Below, piece after piece: positions 55,797 through 63,442 of a stretch of DNA of 64,000 nucleotides; within the stretch, counting starts at the first letter, position 1, and each line of letters begins with the position of its first letter. The DNA lies in assembly GCF_900101395.1 (NCBI RefSeq), contig NZ_FMZO01000003.1, forward strand, positions 124,001 through 188,000, in the 5' to 3' direction. Both the position numbers and the translations under genes were made by a program. The DNA is from Niabella drilacis (GTDB taxonomy: Bacteria; Bacteroidota; Bacteroidia; Chitinophagales; Chitinophagaceae). Under the pieces are notes generated by a model. That model ran no database searches. It worked only from the letters and a program-made list of their open reading frames with translations, and was not told the origin of the DNA.

Positions 55797-56588
55797 ATGA
55801 AACAGATCAGAATTGCCGCGTTGCTGCTTCTGGCAGGCAGCGCTTTTACTGCCTGTCAGAAGAAAGGCGTGAACGAACAAAATGAAAAAACGCCGGAAAC
55901 CGTTGCTGTGATCTCCCCGGAATTTCAGCACCTGAAAGTATGTACCGAACTTTATCCCGAAGGAACATCGGCACGGGGCGCCACCATCAAAGCCAAACAG
56001 TGGCCCAATGGAACCACCCTTAAGGTAAGCCTGAATGGGGGTACTGCATTTGTAAGGAACAAGGTCATACAGTTTGCCAGACAATGGGAAACCTATGCCA
56101 ACATAAAATTCAATTTTGTTACCAACGACCGGAAAGCGACCATCCGGGTAACCTTTTCTCCCGGTGGCTCCTGGTCCTATATTGGCACCGACGCTTATGC
56201 GATAAAAGGAGGTAAGGCTACCATGAACTTCGGGTGGTTCGATAATTCGACCCCCGATGATGAATTCAGCCGGGTGGCCATCCATGAATTTGGACATGCA
56301 TTGGGAATGATCCACGAACATCAGCATCCGCTGGCTGATGTCCCCTGGGATAAGCCCAAGGTTTATGAGTACTACCGGCAAACCCAGGGCTGGACCACAC
56401 AACAGGTGGATGTGAACCTTTTTCAAAAGTATTCAACCACGGAAACCAATTTCAGCGCATATGATCAAACATCTATTATGCACTATCCGGTGGAGGAAGA
56501 GCTGACCATTGGCAACTTCTCCGTAGGCTGGAATACCGTACTCTCCGGTACTGATAAATCTTTTATTGGTACGGTATATCCGAAATGA
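55797..56588 (+). CDS. astacin-like metzincin protease, lipoprotein
   Basis: This 263-residue zinc endopeptidase is anchored as a lipoprotein (Cys20 in SAFTACQKK). The catalytic signature HExxHxxGxxHE is complete: HEFGHALGMIHEHQHP with His163, Glu164, His167 and His173. It is followed by the Met-turn SIMHYPV, as in M12A astacins. No propeptide Cys switch is obvious. The start at 55797 is set by the lipoprotein signal. It has its own terminator and stands alone after the PUL. Confidence 0.9.
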   Translation: MKQIRIAALLLLAGSAFTACQKKGVNEQNEKTPETVAVISPEFQHLKVCTELYPEGTSARGATIKAKQWPNGTTLKVSLNGGTAFVRNKVIQFARQWETYANIKFNFVTNDRKATIRVTFSPGGSWSYIGTDAYAIKGGKATMNFGWFDNSTPDDEFSRVAIHEFGHALGMIHEHQHPLADVPWDKPKVYEYYRQTQGWTTQQVDVNLFQKYSTTETNFSAYDQTSIMHYPVEEELTIGNFSVGWNTVLSGTDKSFIGTVYPK

Positions 56589-56609
56589 TCCTCCAAAAGA
56601 GTTGCCCGC

Positions 56610-56646
56610 AGTACCCGGCAGCATGCTTATTGCCGGGTACTTTTTT
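56610..56646 (+). terminator. intrinsic terminator after the metzincin gene
   Basis: An 11-bp stem (AGTACCCGGCA with TGCCGGGTACT) has a 10-nt loop and six T's. Confidence 0.88.
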
Positions 56647-56681
56647 AAACCACACAGAAAAACAGGTAATTTTATCTTTAT

Positions 56682-57563
56682 ATGTATTGCCGCAAAATTA
56701 TTTCCCTGCTCCTGTTTTTACTGTGTAGTACAGCTTTTTGTGTGAAGGCACAAAGGAACGAGATCCGGGTTGCGGCCGGTTATGGCAGGTCGGACCTGCA
56801 TTGGTCTATAGCAGGAAATATCGATGGGGAAGATCCGGATATTTTGTCTGAGCTGGTATGGAGCCGGTTGCGGGGCCCCTTATGGAATGGAGGAATACGT
56901 TATTATTTTAAGAACCGTTTGGGGATTGAACTAAATGCCGGCTACCATAGTATCCAACAGGGAAGAGTGACCGACCGCGATTATGCAGGCGATCACCGTC
57001 AGGATAACTATTATAATGAACAGTTTAACAGCGGGGGAAGGGATGTGTTGATTGATGCGGCGGTAAATTATAATATTGGAATCCTTGCGGACTTTCAGAT
57101 CCGCCCTTTTATAGGGTATACATTAAAAAAACAAGAAGCCTTATTGCTTGGCGATGAAGAAAAAGAAAAGGACTTGCATAGTTCCTATAAAACAACCTGG
57201 ATGGGGGGAAGGGCCGGTTTAAATGCTATCGGAGTTTTTAACCGGTTTGATATCCGGATGAATTGCTCTGGTGGTCTTTTAAATTATAAAGCTGATGCAT
57301 TGTGGAACCTGATCGGGAATTTTGCAAAAACGGTTAGCTTCCGGCATCGTACCCATGCTTACCAGGTTGACGGAAACATAGAAATGGGATATACCTTTTG
57401 GAAAAAAATAAGGGTCATGGGGTACTATCAAATCACGCATGGTGATGCCTGGAAGGGTACGGACAGGGCCTATTATACCGATGGCAGCACCATCGATACC
57501 CGGCTGAACTGGGTGACCACCACCGGCACTGCTTTTGGAGCGGGGCTGAGTTATTTATTTTGA
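56682..57563 (+). CDS. outer-membrane beta-barrel protein, unknown role
   Basis: This 293-residue protein has a signal peptide (to FCVKAQ) and amphipathic strands with many Tyr and Trp, ending in a terminal aromatic strand (AFGAGLSYLF) typical of inserted barrels. No specific family was recognised. It is convergent with the C45 hydrolase gene, with only 17 bp between them. Confidence 0.78.
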   Translation: MYCRKIISLLLFLLCSTAFCVKAQRNEIRVAAGYGRSDLHWSIAGNIDGEDPDILSELVWSRLRGPLWNGGIRYYFKNRLGIELNAGYHSIQQGRVTDRDYAGDHRQDNYYNEQFNSGGRDVLIDAAVNYNIGILADFQIRPFIGYTLKKQEALLLGDEEKEKDLHSSYKTTWMGGRAGLNAIGVFNRFDIRMNCSGGLLNYKADALWNLIGNFAKTVSFRHRTHAYQVDGNIEMGYTFWKKIRVMGYYQITHGDAWKGTDRAYYTDGSTIDTRLNWVTTTGTAFGAGLSYLF

Positions 57564-57580
57564 CCGGGTATCAACGGCCG

Positions 57581-59245
57581 TTACTGCTGTAATTTTTCCT
57601 GTGCTTTTTTCAGCATCAACTTGGCATGTTCCCGTTCACCATGATTGGCAATTTCCAGCATTAATGCTTTTTGATAATACGGGATCGCCTTTTTATAATC
57701 CTTTTGCTTATAGGAGTAATCACCGGCAATGATATAGCTGTTGTAAAAAGTTGGATTTTCTGCCACAAGGCTGTCGGGATCTATTTGTTCGCCATTCTCG
57801 ATTTTTGCACGGTATGCCCGGAATTGTTCAAAACGTTTAAATTGAGGGGTATAGATCAGGGAATCCGCAGGAATGGTAAGCGCCGCTTCATTGACCTCCG
57901 TATTTTTGTTCATACCACGCATGGCAAAGATCTTTTTAAGATCGTAACAAATATAGGGGCCTAATTGCCAGGGGGCAGTGGACACCCATACCCGTAATTT
58001 TTGCGGCTCAAATACGATCGAGTGGTGTGCAATGAACTGGTTCACCGCTTTTTCATTTCCCAGGCCGATATCAGCATTATTCATACCCCTGTAATCGCGG
58101 AGGATATCAATGGTCTTTTGCACGGAGTTTTTTCCGTTGGCCGTTAACAGCTGGTTCAGCCGGTTGTAACGATACACCGAAGAACTTTTTTCACGCATTT
58201 CCTTATTGGGCTCCGAGTTCCAGAACGCACTGCTCTGGAAATGATTGGTACAAAGGATGGCGTTTTTATTGGGATCATAAACCGACAGGGAATCCGGTGT
58301 TTTTTCAATGATCACGGCTTTATTGTCGGCTGCAGAACCCACCAGGAAAGACTCCGATACAAACATCTTCCGTCTATTGGCAATAGCAATGGCTTCGCTG
58401 ATATTTTTTGCGTACTGAACGATCTCGCGTGCTACCAGCGAAACGGGGGTAGCGGCACCGGTAGGATAACTACTCTTGGCGGCATTGATGGTAACGGTTA
58501 GCCCCTGCTCGTTCATACCCGAAACCACTCCGGTAAACCCGCCCCAGGTAACGCTCATAAATTTATAGCCGGAGGAAGGGTTTACAAACTCAATGATCTT
58601 GTTTTTTGCAAAGTCGTCCCCAACATAAAAATCAAAATTGCGGCCAATGATCATGGTGCTGTCTGCCGAGGCCGCGCCCCAGGTGCCAAAGGAAGTGCAA
58701 CCCACCAGGGCCAGGTTTTGCAGGGCATGACCGATATCATGTGCTGAGTGATAATTGAGGATACGCTGGTATTTGTCGCCGATATAGCCATAGTTATCAG
58801 AAGCTGACCGGGAAACGCCATAGATCTCTTCTTTGTATTCTTCCGCTACATAATCCGGCAACTTCCGGTTAAAAAAACCAATAAAGTATTTTAAAAAATG
58901 CCGGTAAAATTTGGAAGGCACCATTTTGTTGATCTGCGCGCTGAAATAATCTTCCTGCAATTGCACAAGCTCCTTACTCAGTTTGCCGTTGATGACCCCC
59001 CGTTCAAACGGAGCGCCTTCCACATACAATTCATACAAACCGGAATTGCTTTTGCGGAACCAGCTGTTACCGATGGTGTATAAACCGGTATCAGGTTGTT
59101 GCCGTTGTAATTGTAAAGCTGCCGTATCTTTTATTTTAGGCGCTGGAATATCGGAAACCCATACCAGGTAGGCAAATAATAAACCGAACAGTAGCACTAT
59201 GACTGCCAGTACCCGTAATAACCTTCGTAAAAATCGTTTCTTCAT
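57581..59245 (-). CDS. C45-family autoproteolytic acyltransferase/hydrolase with C-terminal TPR
   Basis: This 554-residue Ntn-hydrolase-like protein has a basic N-terminus and one anchoring helix (about 10-34). The C45 domain has the probable nucleophile Cys (about 183) in VGCTSFGTWG, then IIGRNFDFYVGD and GMNEQGLTVTINAA, typical of choloylglycine/acyl-CoA:6-aminopenicillanic-acid acyltransferase relatives. A TPR motif closes the protein (YKKAIPYYQKALMLEIAN). Such genes occur in Bacteroidota flexirubin/aryl-polyene clusters. The ATG at 59245 is preferred to an upstream TTG. Confidence 0.84.
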   Translation of the reverse strand: MKKRFLRRLLRVLAVIVLLFGLLFAYLVWVSDIPAPKIKDTAALQLQRQQPDTGLYTIGNSWFRKSNSGLYELYVEGAPFERGVINGKLSKELVQLQEDYFSAQINKMVPSKFYRHFLKYFIGFFNRKLPDYVAEEYKEEIYGVSRSASDNYGYIGDKYQRILNYHSAHDIGHALQNLALVGCTSFGTWGAASADSTMIIGRNFDFYVGDDFAKNKIIEFVNPSSGYKFMSVTWGGFTGVVSGMNEQGLTVTINAAKSSYPTGAATPVSLVAREIVQYAKNISEAIAIANRRKMFVSESFLVGSAADNKAVIIEKTPDSLSVYDPNKNAILCTNHFQSSAFWNSEPNKEMREKSSSVYRYNRLNQLLTANGKNSVQKTIDILRDYRGMNNADIGLGNEKAVNQFIAHHSIVFEPQKLRVWVSTAPWQLGPYICYDLKKIFAMRGMNKNTEVNEAALTIPADSLIYTPQFKRFEQFRAYRAKIENGEQIDPDSLVAENPTFYNSYIIAGDYSYKQKDYKKAIPYYQKALMLEIANHGEREHAKLMLKKAQEKLQQ

Positions 59246-59290
59246 CCTGTATTTAGTTACGGTATACAAACACTAAGACCGAAATCTTGT

Positions 59291-59590
59291 TTACTCGTTT
59301 GCAGCTTTCAATGCGTGAAATTCAATTTCCGCCGATAAGCGAAAATTGGTTTGTTTTATTTTTGCAATTGCACTCGATTCGCCTTTATCAACCTGCATTT
59401 CCAGGAGCTGTTGCCGATAGGTATCTTTTACAACAAGAATCTCTACCCATTCAGGAAATGGGTCGCCATACTCTATTGCTATTTCCGGCGTTGCAGCAAT
59501 ATGTCCATAGACTTTTTGTAAAAGTCCAAGCTCGCCAATATTGTTCAGAATAATGAAACAGCTGGTGTCCGAGATAATTGTTTTAGGCAT
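59291..59590 (-). pseudogene. DUF3368 (PIN-like) toxin, probably internally deleted
   Basis: This 99-residue product pairs with the UPF0175 antitoxin upstream (8-bp overlap). DUF3368 proteins are PIN-like nucleases of about 150 residues. Here the N-terminal part is present (ISDTSCFIILNNIGELGLLQ with the first acidic residue, and DKGESSAIA). The next block, which normally carries LLIDD and the LGL-GTLG region, is missing. The reading frame joins directly to a sequence like the family's end (KQTNFRLSAEIEFHALKAANE). The frame is intact, so it may still be expressed, but it lacks part of the expected active site. Confidence 0.65.
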
Positions 59591-59810
59591 TCGCTACATC
59601 TCTTGAAAGGTCTGAGGCTGGGAAGTTAAAGATCGGGACATCGTAGCTGCCTAATAGCTCTGCAAAAGCCCTTTTTGTTAACCCTGCAACTTCAGCAGCC
59701 TGCCCCAATGAAAGCTTGCCCGTTTCATAGAGCCGGCCTGCTACCAGCATAGCAAGTTGATGGTTGTCAACGTCTACATTGTCCGGTATGTTCAGCGTTA
59801 AAACTTTCAT
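59583..59810 (-). CDS. UPF0175-family antitoxin
   Basis: This 75-residue protein has a strand-helix N-terminus (VLTLNIPDNVDVDN) and a helix-turn-helix-like middle (GKLSLGQAAEVAGLTKRAFAELLGSYDVPIFNF), diagnostic of UPF0175, which acts as antitoxin for DUF3368 toxins. It overlaps the toxin remnant by 8 bp. A TACCTTTG element 4 nt before the ATG predicts a leaderless mRNA. Confidence 0.88.
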   Translation of the reverse strand: MKVLTLNIPDNVDVDNHQLAMLVAGRLYETGKLSLGQAAEVAGLTKRAFAELLGSYDVPIFNFPASDLSRDVANA

Positions 59811-59814
59811 GCAG

Positions 59815-59822
59815 CAAAGGTA
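59815..59822 (-). promoter_or_regulatory. -7 promoter element (TACCTTTG) of the UPF0175 gene
   Basis: On the minus strand TACCTTTG matches TAnnTTTG exactly and ends 4 nt before the ATG at 59810. Confidence 0.55.
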
Positions 59823-59830
59823 CTACTTTT

Positions 59831-61333
59831 TTAAGCATTCCTTATTTTATCCACCAGTGTAGGAGCCTTGAGCAGCAAGGTACAGGTCAGTACTGCGGAA
59901 AGCGAAGTTCCTAAAATTCCGTGCAAATTGAGACTTTGGCCTGTTAAAAACAGGTTGGGAATTTTGGTACGCGGACTGATGATGGTTTGCAGGGGATTGT
60001 TATAATCTTTTTGAATGCCGTACATCGACCCGTCTTCCAGACCGATATAATCCCGGTTGGTAAGGGGGGTGGCGGCGTAGCTGTGTTGGATATTTTCAGT
60101 GATCTGCGGGAACCGCTCCTGCACCAGCGCCAGCAATTGATCTGTTTTCCGTTTTTTAAAGGCTTCATAATCCTCCCCGCGTTCCGTTTCCTTTCCTACG
60201 CGGTTATAAGTGTCCTTCCATTGTTCTACGTCCCGGAACCACATAGGGGTAAGGATGGAAACTGTAGCGGCATAACGGGGATCCTTCCGGTCCGGAGTAA
60301 AATACAGCCCGTAACCCAGCGGCCAATTGGTATCCGTATAATCATTCATATTCCATAAATGCCCTTCTTTATGAAAATAGTAATTGTGGTTTTGGTAAGG
60401 AACGGATCGCGGTTTTAAAACAAGATGCAGCGAAAAAGATGCAACCGTATTCGATAGCCCGGTGATCCGTTTGCGGTATACATTTTTTAACAATGCAGCA
60501 TCGGTAATGTGTAGTGTAGCTGCGGGGTTGATGTTGGAAATAAAATAGCGGGCGCTGATGTCCGTTCCTGCTTCCGTTTCAATATGGGAAACCGCGCCGC
60601 CGGATTCCACGATCTTTTTCACTTCGCAATTGCGCAGGACCGTTCCGCCCTGTTTTTTTATTACCGCCGCCAGCAGTTTGGCGATCTGCGAGCCGCCATC
60701 CACGCATTTCCAGCTGCTTTCGATATAGCTGTTCACGATCAGCGCATGCACATGAAAAGGGGTCTTGCCTGCAACGCCGGAATAAAGCAGGTTATTGCCG
60801 GCCAGCACGGCCTGTAATTTGAGGTTGGGGGTGATCGCCGCAATGGTTTCCTGTGCGCTTAAGCCCAGTACTTCGTCTTTAGCCGATGCATCATCGTTGG
60901 TTAAATGATAGAGCGGGAATTTGCTGCATACTTCTTTTACCAGCGCACAGTAGCGGATAATGGCCTCCCGATCCTCCGGAAAATCAGCCGCCAGGTTGTT
61001 GATAAAGGCATCATAACCCTGGCTCTGAACGTATGCCTTCGGGTCACCTTCCAGCAGGATATGATCAAAGGCTTCCTCCATTTTTTCGAGTCGCAGCTGG
61101 TCTATGATACCGGCATATTTCAATACCTGGTACAGATTCTGACCTTTACTGAGCCCGCCGATATAATGCACACCGGTATCGAAGAGTTGTTTGTTCCGCG
61201 CAAAGGTCTGCAGGTTGCCGCCCAGCTGTTTGTTCTTTTCGACCACGCAAACCCTTAGCCCTTGCTTACCCAGGATGCTGCCGCATAAAAGGCCGCCGAG
61301 GCCGCTTCCGATGATGATAACGTCAAACTGCAT
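59831..61333 (-). CDS. CrtI/RetSat-like FAD-dependent oxidoreductase
   Basis: This 500-residue flavoprotein of the phytoene desaturase / all-trans-retinol saturase group has the dinucleotide-binding motif at the N-terminus (IIGSGLGGLLCGSILG, then VVEKNKQLGGN) and the C-terminal FAD-contact segment (NLFLTGQSLNLHGILGTSLSAV). No carotenoid genes are adjacent. Members of this type accompany flexirubin/aryl-polyene genes in Bacteroidota. Its start overlaps the nucleotidyltransferase remnant by 11 bp, so it is now translated behind the accessory module. Confidence 0.88.
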   Translation of the reverse strand: MQFDVIIIGSGLGGLLCGSILGKQGLRVCVVEKNKQLGGNLQTFARNKQLFDTGVHYIGGLSKGQNLYQVLKYAGIIDQLRLEKMEEAFDHILLEGDPKAYVQSQGYDAFINNLAADFPEDREAIIRYCALVKEVCSKFPLYHLTNDDASAKDEVLGLSAQETIAAITPNLKLQAVLAGNNLLYSGVAGKTPFHVHALIVNSYIESSWKCVDGGSQIAKLLAAVIKKQGGTVLRNCEVKKIVESGGAVSHIETEAGTDISARYFISNINPAATLHITDAALLKNVYRKRITGLSNTVASFSLHLVLKPRSVPYQNHNYYFHKEGHLWNMNDYTDTNWPLGYGLYFTPDRKDPRYAATVSILTPMWFRDVEQWKDTYNRVGKETERGEDYEAFKKRKTDQLLALVQERFPQITENIQHSYAATPLTNRDYIGLEDGSMYGIQKDYNNPLQTIISPRTKIPNLFLTGQSLNLHGILGTSLSAVLTCTLLLKAPTLVDKIRNA

Positions 61334-61670
61334 GGGTATTATTCCCGGGTAAGTTAATAAAAACGGTTAAGCCGGCGATAATAAAACCAACTCTTTTCTG
61401 TTCGCTAAAATCCAGATGGGAACTTACCCATTCGTAGATATAATCGTTTACGAATCCTTTTTTACGCAATTGATCTTCAATGACTGCAAACCCGGTATAA
61501 CCTGCCAGGTCCACTACTGTATCCACATCATCTGTAACTCTTGTTTCAGAAGCCGGGCGGTCTTTGTATAAGGATACCGTGGCCCCACCTACAAATACAA
61601 CATGATTGCTTAGTTCCTCCAGGGCAGTAAATACGGCAGCAATTCTTGCGATGTTCGTCTGATCACTCAT
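61323..61670 (-). pseudogene. AbiEii-like/DUF6036-type nucleotidyltransferase, probably internally deleted
   Basis: This 115-residue product has the start of a Pol-beta-type nucleotidyltransferase: VVFVGGATVSLY, then the metal-binding TDDVDTVVDL. Relatives of this type run to about 220-250 residues and continue with a cap and helical domain. Here the frame passes within about 10 residues of GFVNDY into a short segment and stops at LPGNNTHAV, overlapping the next gene by 11 bp. The upstream ATGA overlap with the winged-helix gene shows the pair is one module. The catalytic Asp pair is present, but the rest of the fold appears to be missing. Confidence 0.6.
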
Positions 61671-62179
61671 AGGATAATGTCATATAATGTATTCAATGCA
61701 AACTTTAATTCTCTTGTCTGTCCAACCCGTATGATGTCAATCGCGGCAAGCATTAAATGAAGGACGCTGTCCTGTAAAGCGGCTTTTGGTGCGCCTTTAT
61801 ATAACGGGGTAATGGACAGGCCCCGGATGCTGCCATCGTCATCGGGCCATACATAATGGGTCTCTGTTGTAAAATGAGCTTTAAATGCGGGATGGGAATG
61901 CGCGGTGGGAATGCCTATAACCATTGTTCCTGGTTGTTGGGGAAATACATATTGCAGTCCGTACTCGATAAATTCCATCAATGATTTCCGAAATACCTTT
62001 CTCCGGCTCTCATCAATAAGACCCGCCCTATGGCTCCTGGTTAGCGACTCGGAAACCTCCGAAATGCTTAAGAACAGGGATAATGCCAGATCTCTGTACC
62101 GCCATTGGGCCTGGTCGAGCGATCGTATTTTTAATAAGACAACAATGTCCTGTGGACGCATGCCATTGTGTGACTTCAT
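61667..62179 (-). CDS. winged-helix regulator/antitoxin paired with a nucleotidyltransferase
   Basis: This 170-residue protein has an N-terminal winged helix (MRPQDIVVLLKI then WRYRDLALSLFLSISEVSESLTRSHRAGLI). The C-terminal half is conserved and unnamed (YVFPQQPGTMVIGIPTAHS, THYVWPDDDGSIRGLSITPLY, LALIDIIRVG-like end). I recognise the combination as a family that travels with nucleotidyltransferases, most likely as autoregulating antitoxin. The ATG at 62179 is chosen because TTACTTTG lies 4 nt upstream. ATGs at 62197 and 62161 are alternatives. A perfect palindrome at 62202-62229 is its likely operator. Confidence 0.7.
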   Translation of the reverse strand: MKSHNGMRPQDIVVLLKIRSLDQAQWRYRDLALSLFLSISEVSESLTRSHRAGLIDESRRKVFRKSLMEFIEYGLQYVFPQQPGTMVIGIPTAHSHPAFKAHFTTETHYVWPDDDGSIRGLSITPLYKGAPKAALQDSVLHLMLAAIDIIRVGQTRELKFALNTLYDIIL

Positions 62180-62201
62180 GATGCAAAGTAACTGCATTTA
62201 C

Positions 62202-62229
62202 TTGTTCGCTGTTTGCAAACAGCGAACAA
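62202..62229. promoter_or_regulatory. 28-bp perfect palindrome, likely operator
   Basis: Arms TTGTTCGCTGTTTG and CAAACAGCGAACAA meet with no spacer. The centre includes a TTTG that would be the -33 box of a promoter with TTACTTTG (62184-62191) as the -7 box, spacing 24 nt. A dimeric protein bound here would block the winged-helix/nucleotidyltransferase operon. Confidence 0.75.
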
Positions 62230-62457
62230 AAGTCATAAAATAATAAAAATAACTTATTTATAGTATATAAAAATAAATAATATTAATTAATATACCTGCC
62301 TAATCACAATAATTAGCCCATGTAAAATTACGCTTACGGAGCATAGGAAAACGGGATTATTTGTTTGATCATTAGGATGCATTTGTTCTGTTTGCCCTGT
62401 GTTTGGTCCCGGTTTTAAGAAGGGAATCCTTATTTTTAAACAATGAAAACCTAACTC

Positions 62458-63150
62458 ATGAAATTATTCTTTTCGCTCGCTTGCTTCTTATTGGTGTTAT
62501 TTACTGCCTGTAAAAAAGATGATGCTGTTACCGTTAAGATCACCGGGCCCAATCACAATGCGGAACCGCTTACTGTAAGAGTTGTTTATGTAGTGCCATC
62601 GGATAAAGCATTAAATGCAGACTATGTAAAAGCCGTTCTGCATTGTGCTGCCGATCTGAAAAACTGGTATGCGGGCAAGTTGAATAACGGCAAAACCTTC
62701 CGGTTAAATACACAGGAGGTGGAAACCCTGAAGAGCAGCCACCCGGCCGGCTGGTTTGATCAGCAGAACAGCGGCAGTGGTGATAACCGCGATTTTTATT
62801 TTTACACCAATGCAAAAAATGATGTAAAAGCATTATTGGGTGCTTCCTACGATGAAAATAAATACACCTATTTTGTTTATGTGGACGCACAGGGCAAAAC
62901 AGGTGCCGGAGCCCTCCGTTTTACAGCTATGCCGGAAAACGACCTTTTGGGACTGACGGGTAAAATGAAAGAGCCGGTTTCCCGGTGGATCGGCGGGGCC
63001 GGTCATGAGCTGGGACACGCGCTGGGGCTTCCGCATCCCGCCAGCCAGGATCCAAATGCGTTAATGTGGACGGGATATACCATTTACCCCAATTGTATAT
63101 TGCCGGCCAGCGATATACAGCTACTAAACGGAAACCCGTTTATACGTTAA
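62458..63150 (+). CDS. metzincin-type zinc metallopeptidase, lipoprotein
   Basis: This 230-residue lipoprotein has Cys18 in its lipobox (VLFTACKKDD). The zinc signature HExxHxxGxxH is complete in HELGHALGLPHP near residues 183-193, followed by a Met-turn candidate in ALMWTGYTIYP. A short N-terminal beta domain precedes it (LTVRVVYVVPSDKAL). It is unlike the astacin-type lipoprotein at 55797 outside the zinc site. It stands alone on the plus strand among minus-strand genes. Confidence 0.87.
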   Translation: MKLFFSLACFLLVLFTACKKDDAVTVKITGPNHNAEPLTVRVVYVVPSDKALNADYVKAVLHCAADLKNWYAGKLNNGKTFRLNTQEVETLKSSHPAGWFDQQNSGSGDNRDFYFYTNAKNDVKALLGASYDENKYTYFVYVDAQGKTGAGALRFTAMPENDLLGLTGKMKEPVSRWIGGAGHELGHALGLPHPASQDPNALMWTGYTIYPNCILPASDIQLLNGNPFIR

Positions 63151-63168
63151 GGATCCCGGACGTTTCTG

Positions 63169-63342
63169 TCAGCGTGCTAACAATTCGTTCATTAACCGTG
63201 GTAGTGGTATTGCCATTACGTCCCGGCCTAATGGAAACTGATCCCTGCCGGCATAAACTACAAACCGTTTATCCGCTTGAATATCATCACAGGCAATATA
63301 AAAACCTTTGGATAGTTTGGGTACGGAGTTGCGCTTGATCAT
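63169..63342 (-). pseudogene. C-terminal remnant of a DUF4143-type AAA ATPase
   Basis: An open frame of 57 residues (ATG at 63342, stop at 63169) reads NSVPKLSKGFYIACDDI, RFVVYAGRDQFPL and a Leu-rich end. This matches the last ~50 residues of long (about 380-residue) ATP-binding proteins of the DUF4143 group, where it normally follows EIKR. The homology starts right at the ATG and there is nothing similar upstream. I take it as a 5'-truncated relic; a tiny independent gene is less likely. A 16-bp inverted repeat starts at the junction. Confidence 0.55.
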
Positions 63343-63381
63343 CCTTGTAAATTTAACATGAAATATTAAATTTACAAGGAT
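63341..63381. repeat. 16-bp perfect inverted repeat with 9-nt spacer
   Basis: Arms ATCCTTGTAAATTTAA and TTAAATTTACAAGGAT flank CATGAAATA. It begins at the first codon of the ATPase remnant, which suggests a recombination or insertion boundary or an operator. There is no T-run on either side. Confidence 0.7.
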
Positions 63382-63442
63382 AAATATAATTGAATTGAAA
63401 CGATTTTTATTATTTTATTGATTAGCAATTAATTGTATTTTT

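Noticed and set aside
63066..63338. 90-codon plus-strand frame downstream of the metzincin
   Set aside because: It overlaps the metzincin gene end in another frame and is antisense to the ATPase relic. No motif or signal is visible.
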